64,000 nucleotides of DNA from Mycobacterium gordonae (GTDB lineage: Bacteria; Actinomycetota; Actinomycetes; Mycobacteriales; Mycobacteriaceae). This document shows, piece by piece, positions 8,173 through 18,200 of this stretch. How positions within the stretch are numbered: position 1 is the stretch's first letter; each line of letters begins with the position of its first letter. Where the stretch lies: positions 4,124,739-4,188,738 of the forward strand of contig NZ_CP070973.1 in NCBI RefSeq assembly GCF_017086405.1, in the 5' to 3' direction. A program made the position numbers and the translations under genes. The notes below the pieces were generated by a model that saw nothing but the letters and a program-made list of their open reading frames with translations, was not told the origin of the DNA and made no database searches.

Positions 8173-9549
8173 CTAGTCGAGCGGCGACATCTCCTGCAGC
8201 ACCGTGGGGATCAACTCACTCACGGTCGGGTGGATGTGCATGGTGCGCGACAGCGTGGTGTACGGCGCCTTGGCCGACATGATGTCCAGGACGCAGTGCA
8301 CGGCCTCGTCGCCGCCTACGCCGAAGATGGCGGCGCCGAGGATCTCGTCGGTCTCGGCGTCGACGACGACCTTCATAAAGCCTTGCGTCTCACCCTTTTC
8401 GACTGCGCGCCCGACTCGGGTCATCGGCCGTTTGCCCACCAGCACCTTGCGGCCGGCAGCGCGGGCCTGGTCGACGGTCATCCCGACGCGCCCCAACGGT
8501 GGGTCGATGTACAGGGCGTAGGTGGTGATACGGTCGCTGACCCGGCGCGGATCCTCGTCGAGGAGGTTGGCCGCGACGATCTCGAAATCGTTGTAGGAGG
8601 TGTGGGTGAAGGCACCTTTGCCGTTGCAGTCGCCTAGCGCCCAGATGTGGTCGACGTTGGTCTTGAGCTGATCGTCGACCACGATGTAGCCGCGGGCGTC
8701 GGTCTGCACTCCGGCCGCCCCCAGGCCCAAGTCGTCGGTGTTGGGCTGGCGCCCCACCGCCAACAACAGGTGGCTGCCCTGCACGGGATCGGCTCCGGAA
8801 TGCGGAGTTAGTTCAAAGCCGTTGCTTACCTTCGTAACCCGCACGTCATTGGCACCCGTGACGACATCGATGCCCTCACCTTCGAGGATTTCCCGGATGG
8901 TGGCCGAGACGTCCTCGTCTTCACGGGAGGCGAGCCGTGGACCCCGCTCGACGACGGTTACCGGTGCGCCGAACCGCCGGTACATCTGCGCGAACTCCAG
9001 GGCTATGTAGCTTCCGCCGACGACGACGAGATGCTCCGGCACCGTATCCAGATCCATGATCGTCACGTTGGTCAGGTAGTCGACGTCGGCGAGGCCGGGG
9101 ATGTCCGGGATCACCGCTCGGCCACCGACGTTGAGGAAAATACGGTCACCCCGGAGCAGTTCGTCCCCGACCCTCACGGTGTGCGGGTCCTCGAAGCGGG
9201 CATGCCCGCGAAAGAAGGTGGTGCCCTCCATGCGATCCAGCCATGTTTGGACGCCGCGGCGGTCCTTGAGCATGATGTCGTCTTTGCGGGCCTTGACTTT
9301 CGCCATGTCGACAGTGACCGGTCCGGTCGCGACGCCGTACTCGGCACCCCGACGGGCCAGGTGTGCGGCGTGGGCACTGGCCACCAACGTCTTAGTCGGT
9401 ATGCATCCGTAATTCACGCAGGTCCCGCCGACGTGTTGGCGCTCGATGACCGCGACCCGCTGCCCCGCCGCGCTCAGCCGCCCGGCGAGCGGCGGTCCAG
9501 CCTGGCCGGCTCCGACGACGATGGCGTCGAACTGCTGCGCCCCAGTCAC
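8173..9549 (-). CDS. FAD-dependent pyridine nucleotide-disulfide oxidoreductase (mercuric reductase-like)
   Basis: A 458-residue class I disulfide oxidoreductase. It shows the FAD-binding VVGAGQAGPPLAGR motif, redox-active cysteines in GGTCVNYGCIPTK (CxxxxC), a second Rossmann motif VVVGGSYIALEFAQ for NAD(P)H, an ALGDCNGKGAFTHT FAD motif, and the C-terminal dimer-interface His (MHIHPTVSELIPT). It resembles proteins annotated as mercuric reductase but has neither the N-terminal heavy-metal domain nor the C-terminal Cys pair of MerA, so mercury reduction is unlikely. The substrate is unknown. Its GTG start overlaps the stop of the upstream DUF4126-like gene (GTGA), which suggests coupled translation. 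By recall, M. tuberculosis lacks a gene at this position. Confidence 0.88.
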   Translation of the reverse strand: MTGAQQFDAIVVGAGQAGPPLAGRLSAAGQRVAVIERQHVGGTCVNYGCIPTKTLVASAHAAHLARRGAEYGVATGPVTVDMAKVKARKDDIMLKDRRGVQTWLDRMEGTTFFRGHARFEDPHTVRVGDELLRGDRIFLNVGGRAVIPDIPGLADVDYLTNVTIMDLDTVPEHLVVVGGSYIALEFAQMYRRFGAPVTVVERGPRLASREDEDVSATIREILEGEGIDVVTGANDVRVTKVSNGFELTPHSGADPVQGSHLLLAVGRQPNTDDLGLGAAGVQTDARGYIVVDDQLKTNVDHIWALGDCNGKGAFTHTSYNDFEIVAANLLDEDPRRVSDRITTYALYIDPPLGRVGMTVDQARAAGRKVLVGKRPMTRVGRAVEKGETQGFMKVVVDAETDEILGAAIFGVGGDEAVHCVLDIMSAKAPYTTLSRTMHIHPTVSELIPTVLQEMSPLD

Positions 9550-10028
9550 AGAGCGGCCGCCGCGGCGACGATGGCGAACGCGCCGAGGACGGCCACGGCG
9601 TCTTCCAACAGCGCGATCGGCAGGTCATGGCCGCCATTCTTGGCGACTAGCGCGCGGCGGGCCTGGTAGCCACCCACAGTGCCCAGCACCGCGCCGACGA
9701 TGCCGGCGCCCAGGGCAGCCCATTTGTGCCCCCAGGCGGTGCCGATGACCGCGGCGGCGAACCCGCCCATGATGAGGCGCACGGCGAACACCGGCGGCGC
9801 GGTACGCGGCGGGGTCTTGGGCAGCTTGTCGTTGACCAGTTCAGCGATGGCAAGCAGGCTCAGGATCACCACTGTCACCAGGTTGCCCACCCACGACGCC
9901 CAGGTACCGTGCAGGTTGAGCCAGCTGAGAAAGACGGCCCAGGAGACCGCGGCGGGAGCTGTCAGGGACCGCAACCCGGCGACAACCCCGATCAAGAGCG
10001 CGAGAAGAAGTACGAGAACCTGCGTCAC
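9546..10028 (-). CDS. Small integral membrane protein, Rv2120c-like (DUF4126-type)
   Basis: A 160-residue membrane protein from the GTG at 10028, which follows a strong AGGAGGG site. In-frame sequence further upstream lacks such a site. Four or five hydrophobic segments are visible, including VLVLLLALLIGVVAGLRSLT at the N terminus, a central glycine/alanine-rich span with the motif GGFAAAVIGTAWG, and a C-terminal VLGAFAIVAAAAAL. The GLRSLTAPA pattern fits the DUF4126 family. No transport motif is recognised. The stop overlaps the start of the flavin oxidoreductase gene, so in this genome the two are coupled. Confidence 0.8.
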   Translation of the reverse strand: MTQVLVLLLALLIGVVAGLRSLTAPAAVSWAVFLSWLNLHGTWASWVGNLVTVVILSLLAIAELVNDKLPKTPPRTAPPVFAVRLIMGGFAAAVIGTAWGHKWAALGAGIVGAVLGTVGGYQARRALVAKNGGHDLPIALLEDAVAVLGAFAIVAAAAAL

Positions 10029-10138
10029 AGCGATCCCTCCTGGGACAGACGTACAGCCTGGCGACGATAGTGGGAAGGACCGCAGGAAGCACGGTTGTCC
10101 CAGCGGGACGCTAACACAGCAACGGCCCAGGCACAGGC

Positions 10139-10984
10139 TCAGAAACGGCAGAACCTGATGTCGGATGCCAGAATCGCCTTGGCCCCGATGGCGGCCAGCT
10201 CGTCCATGATCCCGTTGACACCGCGGCGCGGTACCAGCGCCCGGACCGCCACCCAATCCGGATCGGCGAGCGGAGCGATGGTCGGCGACTCGAGTCCGGG
10301 CGTGATCGACGTGGCCTGGTCCAGTGCCGAACGCGGGCAGTCGTAATCCAGCATCAAGTACTGCTGGCCGAAAACCACACCTTGGACCCGGGCGACCAAT
10401 TGATCGCGCGCGGCGCTGGATTGATTCTGCGCCCGTTCGATCAACACGGCCTCCGAATCACACAGCGGCTCACCGAATGCCACCAGGTTGTGCAGGCTTA
10501 GCGTGCGACCCGAACCCACGACATCGGCGATGGCGTCGGCGACCCCGAGTTGCACCGAGATCTCCACCGCACCGTCGAGCCTGATCACCGTCGCGTCAAC
10601 CCCCTTGGCAGCCAGATCTTTTCGCACAAGATTCGGGTATGCGGTGGCGATCCGCTTACCCGCCAGGTCGGTCACCGCCCAATCCCGTCCGGCCGGACCG
10701 GCAAAACGGAATTTAGAGGACCCGAAGCCCAGCGCGAGCCGTTCACGCACTGGCGCATCGGAATCCAGCACCAGGTCACGGCCGGTGATTCCGAAATCGA
10801 GTTCGCCCGAACCGACATAGATGGCGATGTCTTTGGGTCGGAGGAAAAAGAATTCGACGTTGTTGACCGGGTCGATGACGGTGAGATCTTTGGGGTCGGT
10901 GCGACGGCGGTAGCCGGCCTCGGAAAGGATCTCCGACGCCGGCTCGCTCAGCGCCCCCTTGTTGGGCACCGCGATTCGCAACAT
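10139..10984 (-). CDS. hisG: ATP phosphoribosyltransferase HisG
   Basis: Catalyses the first step of histidine synthesis, joining ATP and PRPP to form phosphoribosyl-ATP. This is the 281-residue long form: a bilobal periplasmic-binding-like catalytic domain (about 1-210, with GSGELDFGITGRDLV and the PRPP-binding DAIADVVGSGRTL) followed by a C-terminal regulatory ACT-like domain (about 212-281) that binds histidine for feedback inhibition. The ATG at 10984 gives MLRIAVPNKGALSEP, matching the mycobacterial protein. Upstream in-frame codons overlap hisE. hisE ends only 2 bp upstream, so the two are co-transcribed and probably coupled. Confidence 0.97.
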   Translation of the reverse strand: MLRIAVPNKGALSEPASEILSEAGYRRRTDPKDLTVIDPVNNVEFFFLRPKDIAIYVGSGELDFGITGRDLVLDSDAPVRERLALGFGSSKFRFAGPAGRDWAVTDLAGKRIATAYPNLVRKDLAAKGVDATVIRLDGAVEISVQLGVADAIADVVGSGRTLSLHNLVAFGEPLCDSEAVLIERAQNQSSAARDQLVARVQGVVFGQQYLMLDYDCPRSALDQATSITPGLESPTIAPLADPDWVAVRALVPRRGVNGIMDELAAIGAKAILASDIRFCRF

Positions 10985-10986
10985 GC

Positions 10987-11268
10987 TCACAGCTTCCGGT
11001 AGACGTCGTCGAGGGACAGCCCCCGGGAGATCATCAACACCTGCGTCCAATAGAGCAACTGGCTGATCTCCTCGGCCAGCGCCTCGTCGGGTTCGTGTTC
11101 GGCCGCCAACCACACCTCGCCGGCCTCTTCCAGGATCTTCTTGCCCAGCGTGTGCACGCCCGCGTCCAGTGCGGCCACCGTGGCGCTACCGTCCGGCCTG
11201 GTACGCGCACGTTCACCGAGCTGCGCGAACAGCTCCTCGAAGGTCTTCACGACCAGCGATTGTTTCAT
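10987..11268 (-). CDS. hisE: Phosphoribosyl-ATP pyrophosphatase HisE
   Basis: A 93-residue all-helical MazG-fold pyrophosphatase that converts phosphoribosyl-ATP to phosphoribosyl-AMP in the second step of histidine synthesis. The metal-binding acidic motif EEAGEVWLAAEHE (about 46-58) and the downstream EEISQLLYW helix are intact. The ATG at 11268 gives MKQSLVVKTFEEL and the usual length; an in-frame GTG/ATG extension 21 codons upstream is unsupported. It is the promoter-proximal gene of hisE-hisG. HisI, which is fused to HisE in many bacteria, is separate here as in other mycobacteria. The 125-bp spacer to the divergent MaoC gene must hold both promoters. Confidence 0.97.
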   Translation of the reverse strand: MKQSLVVKTFEELFAQLGERARTRPDGSATVAALDAGVHTLGKKILEEAGEVWLAAEHEPDEALAEEISQLLYWTQVLMISRGLSLDDVYRKL

Positions 11269-11393
11269 GTGCCGGCGAATGCCGTGCGGGGCTACTCGAA
11301 TGCCGTCCGCCGCCCGGCTGGTCGGCCCCACGGGCCAGGGTGCCGAGATCGCCTCACGCGTAGGTTATGGACGAGGTTAGGGGACTGACAACG

Positions 11394-12257
11394 ATGCTCA
11401 TCGATCGCGACACCGCCATCGGCCTGCGGTGGCCGCAACAGCGGTTTCAGTGGTCACCCACGGATGTGAGCGGCTACCACCGCGCTGTGTGCCGGTTCGA
11501 CGCCGGCGACGCTGTCCTGCCCACCTTCGCCATGACGGCACCGGGGGTGTTTGGGGTGGCCTCGCCGGACTTCCTGCGCCCACAGCCACCGGAGATCTGT
11601 TTCCCGGGAATCCAACTCAACCGCGGCAATCTGCTGCACGAAGAGCAAGAAGTGGTGGTGCACCGACCGATCCCGGCGCAGGGCCGCTCACAGTCCTGTG
11701 GCGAAGTGGTCGACATCGAGGATCGTGCGGGGGCGGCGGTCCTGGTCCAACGGGCGGTGCTCGTGGATAGCAATGGCGCTCCCTTGATCAGCGCGACTTC
11801 TCGCATCCACGCCCGGGTCGAGGGCACTCCCGTCGGTGCCAATGCATACGCCGCGCACCCGGTACCGCCGTGCGAGCCGACCGCCGTGGCCGACATTCAG
11901 ACGGTGTCCGACCAGGCGATCGAATACCACAAATACATTCACGGCAGCAGGATGACCAACAATGTGCATACCGACCGGGCGTTCGCGGAGGCGGCGGGTT
12001 TCCCTCGAACGATCCTCCAAGGTGTCTGCACGTACGGGATCGTCTGCGGTGCGTTGGTGCGGACGTTGCTGGCCGACGATCCGACTCGGGTGCACCGTTA
12101 CTCGGCGCGGTTTCTGCGCGTGGTATTCCCCGGTGACCTCCTGCGCACCCGCATGTGGGCCGACGGGTCTCGGTGCGTATTCGTCACGTCGGTTCCCGAG
12201 CGAGGCGACGTCCCGGTCCTGTCCGGCACCTTGGACACGGAAACGTCGTCGACCTGA
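11394..12257 (+). CDS. MaoC-type double hot-dog hydratase/dehydratase
   Basis: About 287 residues, if the ATG at 11394 (MLIDRDTAIGLRWP) is used; an ATG nine codons upstream (11367) is also possible. The N-terminal half is a degenerate hot dog. The C-terminal half holds the hydratase-2 motif with catalytic Asp and His in TNNVHTDRAFAEAAGFPRT, followed by ILQGVCTYGI. Family members hydrate or dehydrate 2-enoyl/3-hydroxyacyl-CoA thioesters. The gene is convergent with the large polyketide synthase gene, with only 6 bp between stops, and is the left border of the cluster. It could act on the polyketide chain or a starter unit, but that is inference from position. Confidence 0.82.
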   Translation: MLIDRDTAIGLRWPQQRFQWSPTDVSGYHRAVCRFDAGDAVLPTFAMTAPGVFGVASPDFLRPQPPEICFPGIQLNRGNLLHEEQEVVVHRPIPAQGRSQSCGEVVDIEDRAGAAVLVQRAVLVDSNGAPLISATSRIHARVEGTPVGANAYAAHPVPPCEPTAVADIQTVSDQAIEYHKYIHGSRMTNNVHTDRAFAEAAGFPRTILQGVCTYGIVCGALVRTLLADDPTRVHRYSARFLRVVFPGDLLRTRMWADGSRCVFVTSVPERGDVPVLSGTLDTETSST

Positions 12258-12263
12258 TGCCGA

Positions 12264-15200
12264 CTACTTGAGGCTCAGGCGGGTCATCACTAACGCCGAG
12301 AGTTCGCTGGCACTCGGTCCACGCATCAACTCCATGATGGTGATCTTGGTCCCGAACTCACGCTCCAGCCACGCGCCGATTTCGACCGCAAGCAGCGAAT
12401 CGAGATAGTCCGTCAGCGGCATGTCGTCGTCGAGTTCGTCGCGGGGAATGCCGAGCATCGCGGCAACACGAGCCTTGATCGCCCCCGCCACCGACTCACC
12501 GCCAGTTTGTCCCGGCTCAATGCCCAGCCGCTGACCACGGAATCCGGTGTTCCCGGAGGCATCTGGCGAAGTTGGGCCGGGGTCGCCGATGTGCTCCCAC
12601 CCCGGCTGGCTGCGAGGGTCCAGGCCGTAATGGCGAAAGAACTGCGGCCAGTCCATCGGCAACACACCGATCTGCGGCAGGCGAGTGGCCCACAGCGTCG
12701 TCATGGCAGCAAACGCCTGGGTCGAGGTCAACGATCGCATTCCGGTCATCGCGACGATCCGGCCGACCTCCTCATGCCTGGCCAGATAGCCGACGTCGGA
12801 GACGGCCCCCCAGTTCACCGAGAGCGCACACTGTCCGCGAGCCGACCTGGCGTGGGCGAGATGGTCGAGGAAGGCGTTGGCCATCGCGTAGTTGCCCTGG
12901 CCTCGATTGCCGATCATCGATGTCGCAGACGAGAACAGTACGAACGCCTTGAGCGGCAGATGTGAGGTCAGTACATGCAGATGCCAGGCACCAATTGCTT
13001 TCGGCGCCAACACCTTAGCGATGCGAGCCGAGTCCAGGTCGGCGAGCAGGGCATCGTCGAGAACCATCGCGCAGTGCAGCACCCCACGCAGTGGTGGCAG
13101 GTCGCCCTCGATCCGGTCGATAAGCGCAGCGACTGAGGCGCGCGAGCTGACGTCGGCCGCCTCGACCTCGACCTGGGCCCCGCGTCGCCGTAAGTCGTCA
13201 ATCGTGGCAGCGCACTGCTCGTCCGGCACGCCGCCACGCCCCACCAACACGACGTGGCGCACCCCGCCATCCACCAGGTGTTCGGCCATTGCCAGGCCGA
13301 AACCTCCGAGGCCCCCGGTGATCAACCAGGTTTCGTGCCCGAACGGCGGTTCCGGGGCCCGCACCACGGGGAAATCGCGCTCAGCCATCGCCAGAACGAG
13401 TTTGCCCACATGCCGAGCGGCCGCCAGGTGCCGCATCGCCGCCGTGGTCTGCGACGGATGAAAGACGCGGTAGGGCAACGGGTGCAGGTCGCCGGCGGCG
13501 AAGCGTCCCATCAGCATCGCCAGCTCGCGGTGGACATCCGCGGGCCGGTCCACCATCAACTGACGCAGATCGAAGCTAAAATACGCGAGATTGTTCAGGA
13601 ACGGACGCAGCCCGAGGCGGCTGTCGTTCAACAGGTCTCGCTTACCGAGCTCCACAAATCTGCCGTAGGGCGCCAAGGACGCGATGCTGCGTGACACCGA
13701 CTCCCCCGCGATGGAGTTCAGCACGACATCGACCCCGGCGCCGGCGGTGACTGACCTGATGTGGTCGGCGAAATCGCATGAGCGCGAATCGAATACGTGC
13801 TGGACACCGAGCATCTGCAACAGTTCGCGCTTCTCCGGGCTGCCTGCTGTCGCAATCACCTCGGCACCCAGATGGCGTGCGATCTGCACGGCCGCCATCC
13901 CGGTGCCGCCGGCCGCCGCGTGAATCAGAACCCGTTCACCGGCGTCCAGCCGGGCGAGTTTGGCCAAGGAATACCAGGCGGTGAGGAACGCGATGGGCAC
14001 TGAGCATGCCGCTTCGAAACTGAGGTTCGCGGGCTTGGCGACCACCCCGGTAGTCGGCAGCGTGACGAATCCAGCCGCGGATCCCTGCAGTGCGCTGATC
14101 GCCACCACTTCATCACCCACAGCGATGTCGGACACGCCGGCGCCGACCCGGGTGACGGTTCCTGCACACTCGATGCCGAACCGGTAGCCTACGGCGGATT
14201 CCAGCGGCGGCACCTGGCCCAGGGCGGTCATCACGTCAAGGAAGTTCAGACCCGTGGCCGCCACCTCGATCTCCACCTCACCGATGTCGGGCTTACGGCG
14301 ACTGACCGTGTCATAGTGCAGGTCGTCCAATGATCCCGTGGTGGCCGCGGTGAGTTCGAATCCGATACCGGGCGCCACGTCGGCAGCGGACACCGTTGCT
14401 GGCTTCACTGCCGCGGGAACCAGCCTCCGGACGAACCGAGTACCGGCGCGCAGCGCGATTTCACGTTCGTCGTCGGAGTTGCACAGTTCCGCCCATATCG
14501 CGTCCGCGTCTTCCGGCGACGGTTCACGATCGAGATCGATTACCGCGTAACGCAATTGCGGTAGCTCAAGGCGCACCGTAGCGACCAGCCCCCACGCAGG
14601 CGAGCCGAAGAGGTTGACGTGGTCGTTGCGGAAGGAATGTGCCCCGCGAGTGAGCGCATACACTCGCGGCCGATCGGAGTCATCGGTGCGTCGAGCGATC
14701 TGAAGCAGATCGACGAGTTGCACCGACGCCTCGGTCAACGCCTGGTCCAGCGGCAGCTCGGCGGCACCGCGCACGTCGACGATCCCGACCGGTTTCACCG
14801 TCTCGACAAGCTCGTCAGAAACGATGTCCGACAAGACGGCCCGGCCACCGTCTGACTCGATTCGGGCAGCCAGCTCCCCCGCCACCGGATCGGTGCCGGT
14901 CAGAATCAGCCAGTTTCCGACGGGTCTCGAAGTGGGTGTGCCCTGCTGCTGATCTACGGCGTCCCAAGGCCGCCGCGCCAGCAGCAGTGTTTGGGAACCA
15001 GGACCGGCATGGTCCGGATCCCCGAAAGCGGCGACATCTCTAAAACCGTTGTCGCGGAGGAGCTCCTGCCATGCATCCGGATCCAGCAGCGGACCGTCCG
15101 GCCGCACGTGCAGGTCGCTGGCGGTCCACCACCCTGCTGTCAGACCGAAAGTGAGGTCGAGCCAGGCAGTGTCCGGAGCGGCTTCGATGAGCAGCAGCGC

Positions 15201-18200
15201 ACCTCCCGGCGCGAGCACTCTGTGCAGCCGGGCGAGGGTGCTCCGCAGGTCGGTGGTGGCGTGCACGACGTCGGCAGCCACTACCAGATCGAACGATCCA
15301 GGGGGGAATGCCTCTGCCGGCAGTTCGTCTTCGAGATCGAGCACCCGGTAGTCGATGAAATCGTAGTCGCGGAAGCGTTCGCGCGCGGTTGCGACGAATC
15401 CCGCCGACACATCGGTGAAGACGTATTCGCAGCGCTGCGGCGGCAGTACGGGCAGCAGGGCTGCAGTCAGCCCACCGGTGCCCGCGCCGACTTCCAGGAT
15501 GCGCAGCGTTCGGCGCGGATCGGCACTCTCGGCGAGCCGCTGCGTAGTGTCGCGGGCCAACATGTTGTAGAGCCGGGCGATCGGCGAACTGTGATAGATG
15601 GGTTCGATGTCCGTTGCCGCGCCCGACCCGAACAGCAGTTCCAACGGGTCGACCGCACCGGTGAGCACCTCGTGCAGCCGACTTCCCGTGCGCTGCAACA
15701 ACAGCAACTCCCACGCGCATTCGGCATAGCGGTTGAACATTTCGGCCCAGAGCTTGCGCGGGTCACCCTGGCGCTCTGGCGAATCGGAGTCGGCGCGCGG
15801 CGTCCGGCGATACCGACCCGCCCGCTCAGTGAGCGAACCGTCCTCGACGAGAAGTCGCAACATGCCGCGAAAGGCGCGGTGATACCTGGGCAGCAGCGGG
15901 CCGAGGTCCGCCACCGTGAATTCGGTGGTCGGGTTCATGCGGTCAAGACACCCAGTCACATACGCGGCGCAAAGGGCGCGTACGTCCCGCTGATACTCGG
16001 TGGCGTAGACGTGTCGATCGAGGCGTGCGGCGAACCTGCGCGCATTGCGGTCGAGCTCGTCGGCCAGATCGGCGGGCCCCAATGTCAATGCGCTGCAGTG
16101 CGGTTGTGTGTACGTCCCGGATTGCTGCCAGACGAAGCGGTAGAAGTCATCGTCGATACGGCGGCCGGGTGCCGCCGACCGCGGGACCGCCCTGCCGGTC
16201 AGCGGGGTGAATTCTGCGAGCAACTCCCCCCGCTCATCCAGCAGGTAGATGTCGACAACCAAAGTATCGCCGCGCCGGCGGGGCCGGGTGTAGCTCCACG
16301 CAGGCATTGCGTCGTCGCGGTGAAGACGGACCCGCTCGATTCCTGTCGGTAAGTAGCTGATCGGCAGCAGCTCATCGGGCCGGTGAGGCGACGGGTGCAG
16401 TATCGCGCTCTGAAAACAGGCGTCGAGGACGGCAGGATGCAAGACATACCCGCTCAGATGGTTTCGCAATATTCGCGGTAGCCGGATGCGGGCCAGTGCC
16501 TCACCGATTCCTACGTGTAACCGGTCGATTCCGCAGAACGCCGGGCCATAGGCATACCCTTTGTCGGCGAGTTGACTGTAGATGTCCACTGCCGCATAGG
16601 ATTTCGTGCAGCGACTCAAGATCGCCCCGACGTCGTACTCTTCGGTTCGCCCCGCGGCTTCCGGGTGGAATCTCCCCCGGACGTTGCGTATCCAACCGTC
16701 ACCGCGCAGTGCGCGCTGGTGAATCTCGAAGACTCCTTGTCCAGGGTCGAGTTCGAGCCTGGACACCTGGGGTTCGTCGGAAAGCACACAGGCCCGCTCG
16801 AACTCTACGAACTCCAAGGCGCACGGTCTTCCGGTCAGTTCGCGCGCCGCATGCAGCGCGGCTTCGACGTAACAGGCCCCCGGCGCGATGACCGATCCGA
16901 GCACGTGATGGTGACGAACCCACGACAACCGGTGGTCGTCCCAACTGATCTCCCAGGACGGCCGCGTACCATCGACTCGTCTGAGCATCGGATGTTCCTG
17001 TCCAGCAGTACGATCGCGGCGGGACAGCGGACTCTCGTTCCAGAATGACTGACGCGTCCAGACCGTCCTCGGCAAGTCCAGGACAGGGGCTCGTCCTGGA
17101 TAGCGCTGTCGCCAGTCGATCGGGTTGCCGGTGGTGTAAAGCGTGGCCAATCCGTTGAGGAAACTCTCCCAGTCGTCCTTATGCCGGACCAGTGACGGCA
17201 CCACCACTGCCCCGGTGGTGATTTCGTTGAGGGAGTTGGCCAGCACCGGGTGCGGTCCGACTTCCACGAAGGTGTGGTAGCCGTCGGCAACCAGTGCGCG
17301 GACCGCCTGTTCGAACAACACCGGATTGCGGAAGTTGTCCCACCAGTAGTCGGTGCTCAGTTTGGGACCGTCGATCCTGCCGCCGGTGGCAGTCGAGTAC
17401 ATCGGAATGGTCGTCTCGTTGCCCTGCAGCCCGGCCAGCGACTCGAGCAACTCGTCGCGCAACGGATCCATGTCGGGACTGTGGCAGGCGCAGTTCACCT
17501 GCAGCAGTTTGGTATAGACGCCGCGGTCGTCGAGTTCGGTTGCCACGGCCTGCAAGGCCGCTCTGCGGCCCGACAGGGTGGTCGAGCGCGGGCTGTTGAC
17601 CGCCGCCACCCACAGCTCGTCGGGCTGACGCAGACAGAGCTCGCGTGCTTCGGCTGCGGGCAGAGCGACATACATCATTCCGCCGGAAGCGTCGGCCTTC
17701 TCTTGAATCCGGGCCCGGGTGCAGATGACCCGCAGCGCATCGGACAGGCTCAGCGCTCCCGAAACGTACGCGGCGGCAATCTCGCCCATGCTGTGCCCAA
17801 GCACGGCACCGGGGTGCACCCCCCAGGATCGCCACAGATCGACCAGGGCGACCTGCACCGCGAACATGGCCGGTTGCAGACACTGGGTTTCTGCCACCCG
17901 TGACGAGGATTCGTCGGCAGTCAACAGGTCGAAGATCGACCAGTCGAGGTACTGGCCGGCCAGCCGGTCGCAGTCCTGGATTGCTGCCCGATACACGGAC
18001 GAGGTTTCCAGCAGCACGCGCCCCATCGCGTACCACTGCGGACCTTGGCCGTTGAACAGAAACGCGATCTTCCTGCCGCTGCGCGGCGCATGTCCGCGAA
18101 CGACATGCCCCGCTTCGATTTTGGCAGCCGCCTCAGCGGCGTCGATAGCCACCACGGCCATCCGGTGCTCGTGGTGGCCGCGTCGCAACGCTGTCGCCGC

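Noticed and set aside
8173..9549. Mercury resistance (merA)
   Set aside because: No heavy-metal-binding N-terminal domain, no C-terminal Cys pair, no merR or merT nearby.
14991..16352. Long plus-strand frame opposite the polyketide synthase
   Set aside because: Antisense to DH/MT domains with clear motifs; composition is that of a shadow frame.
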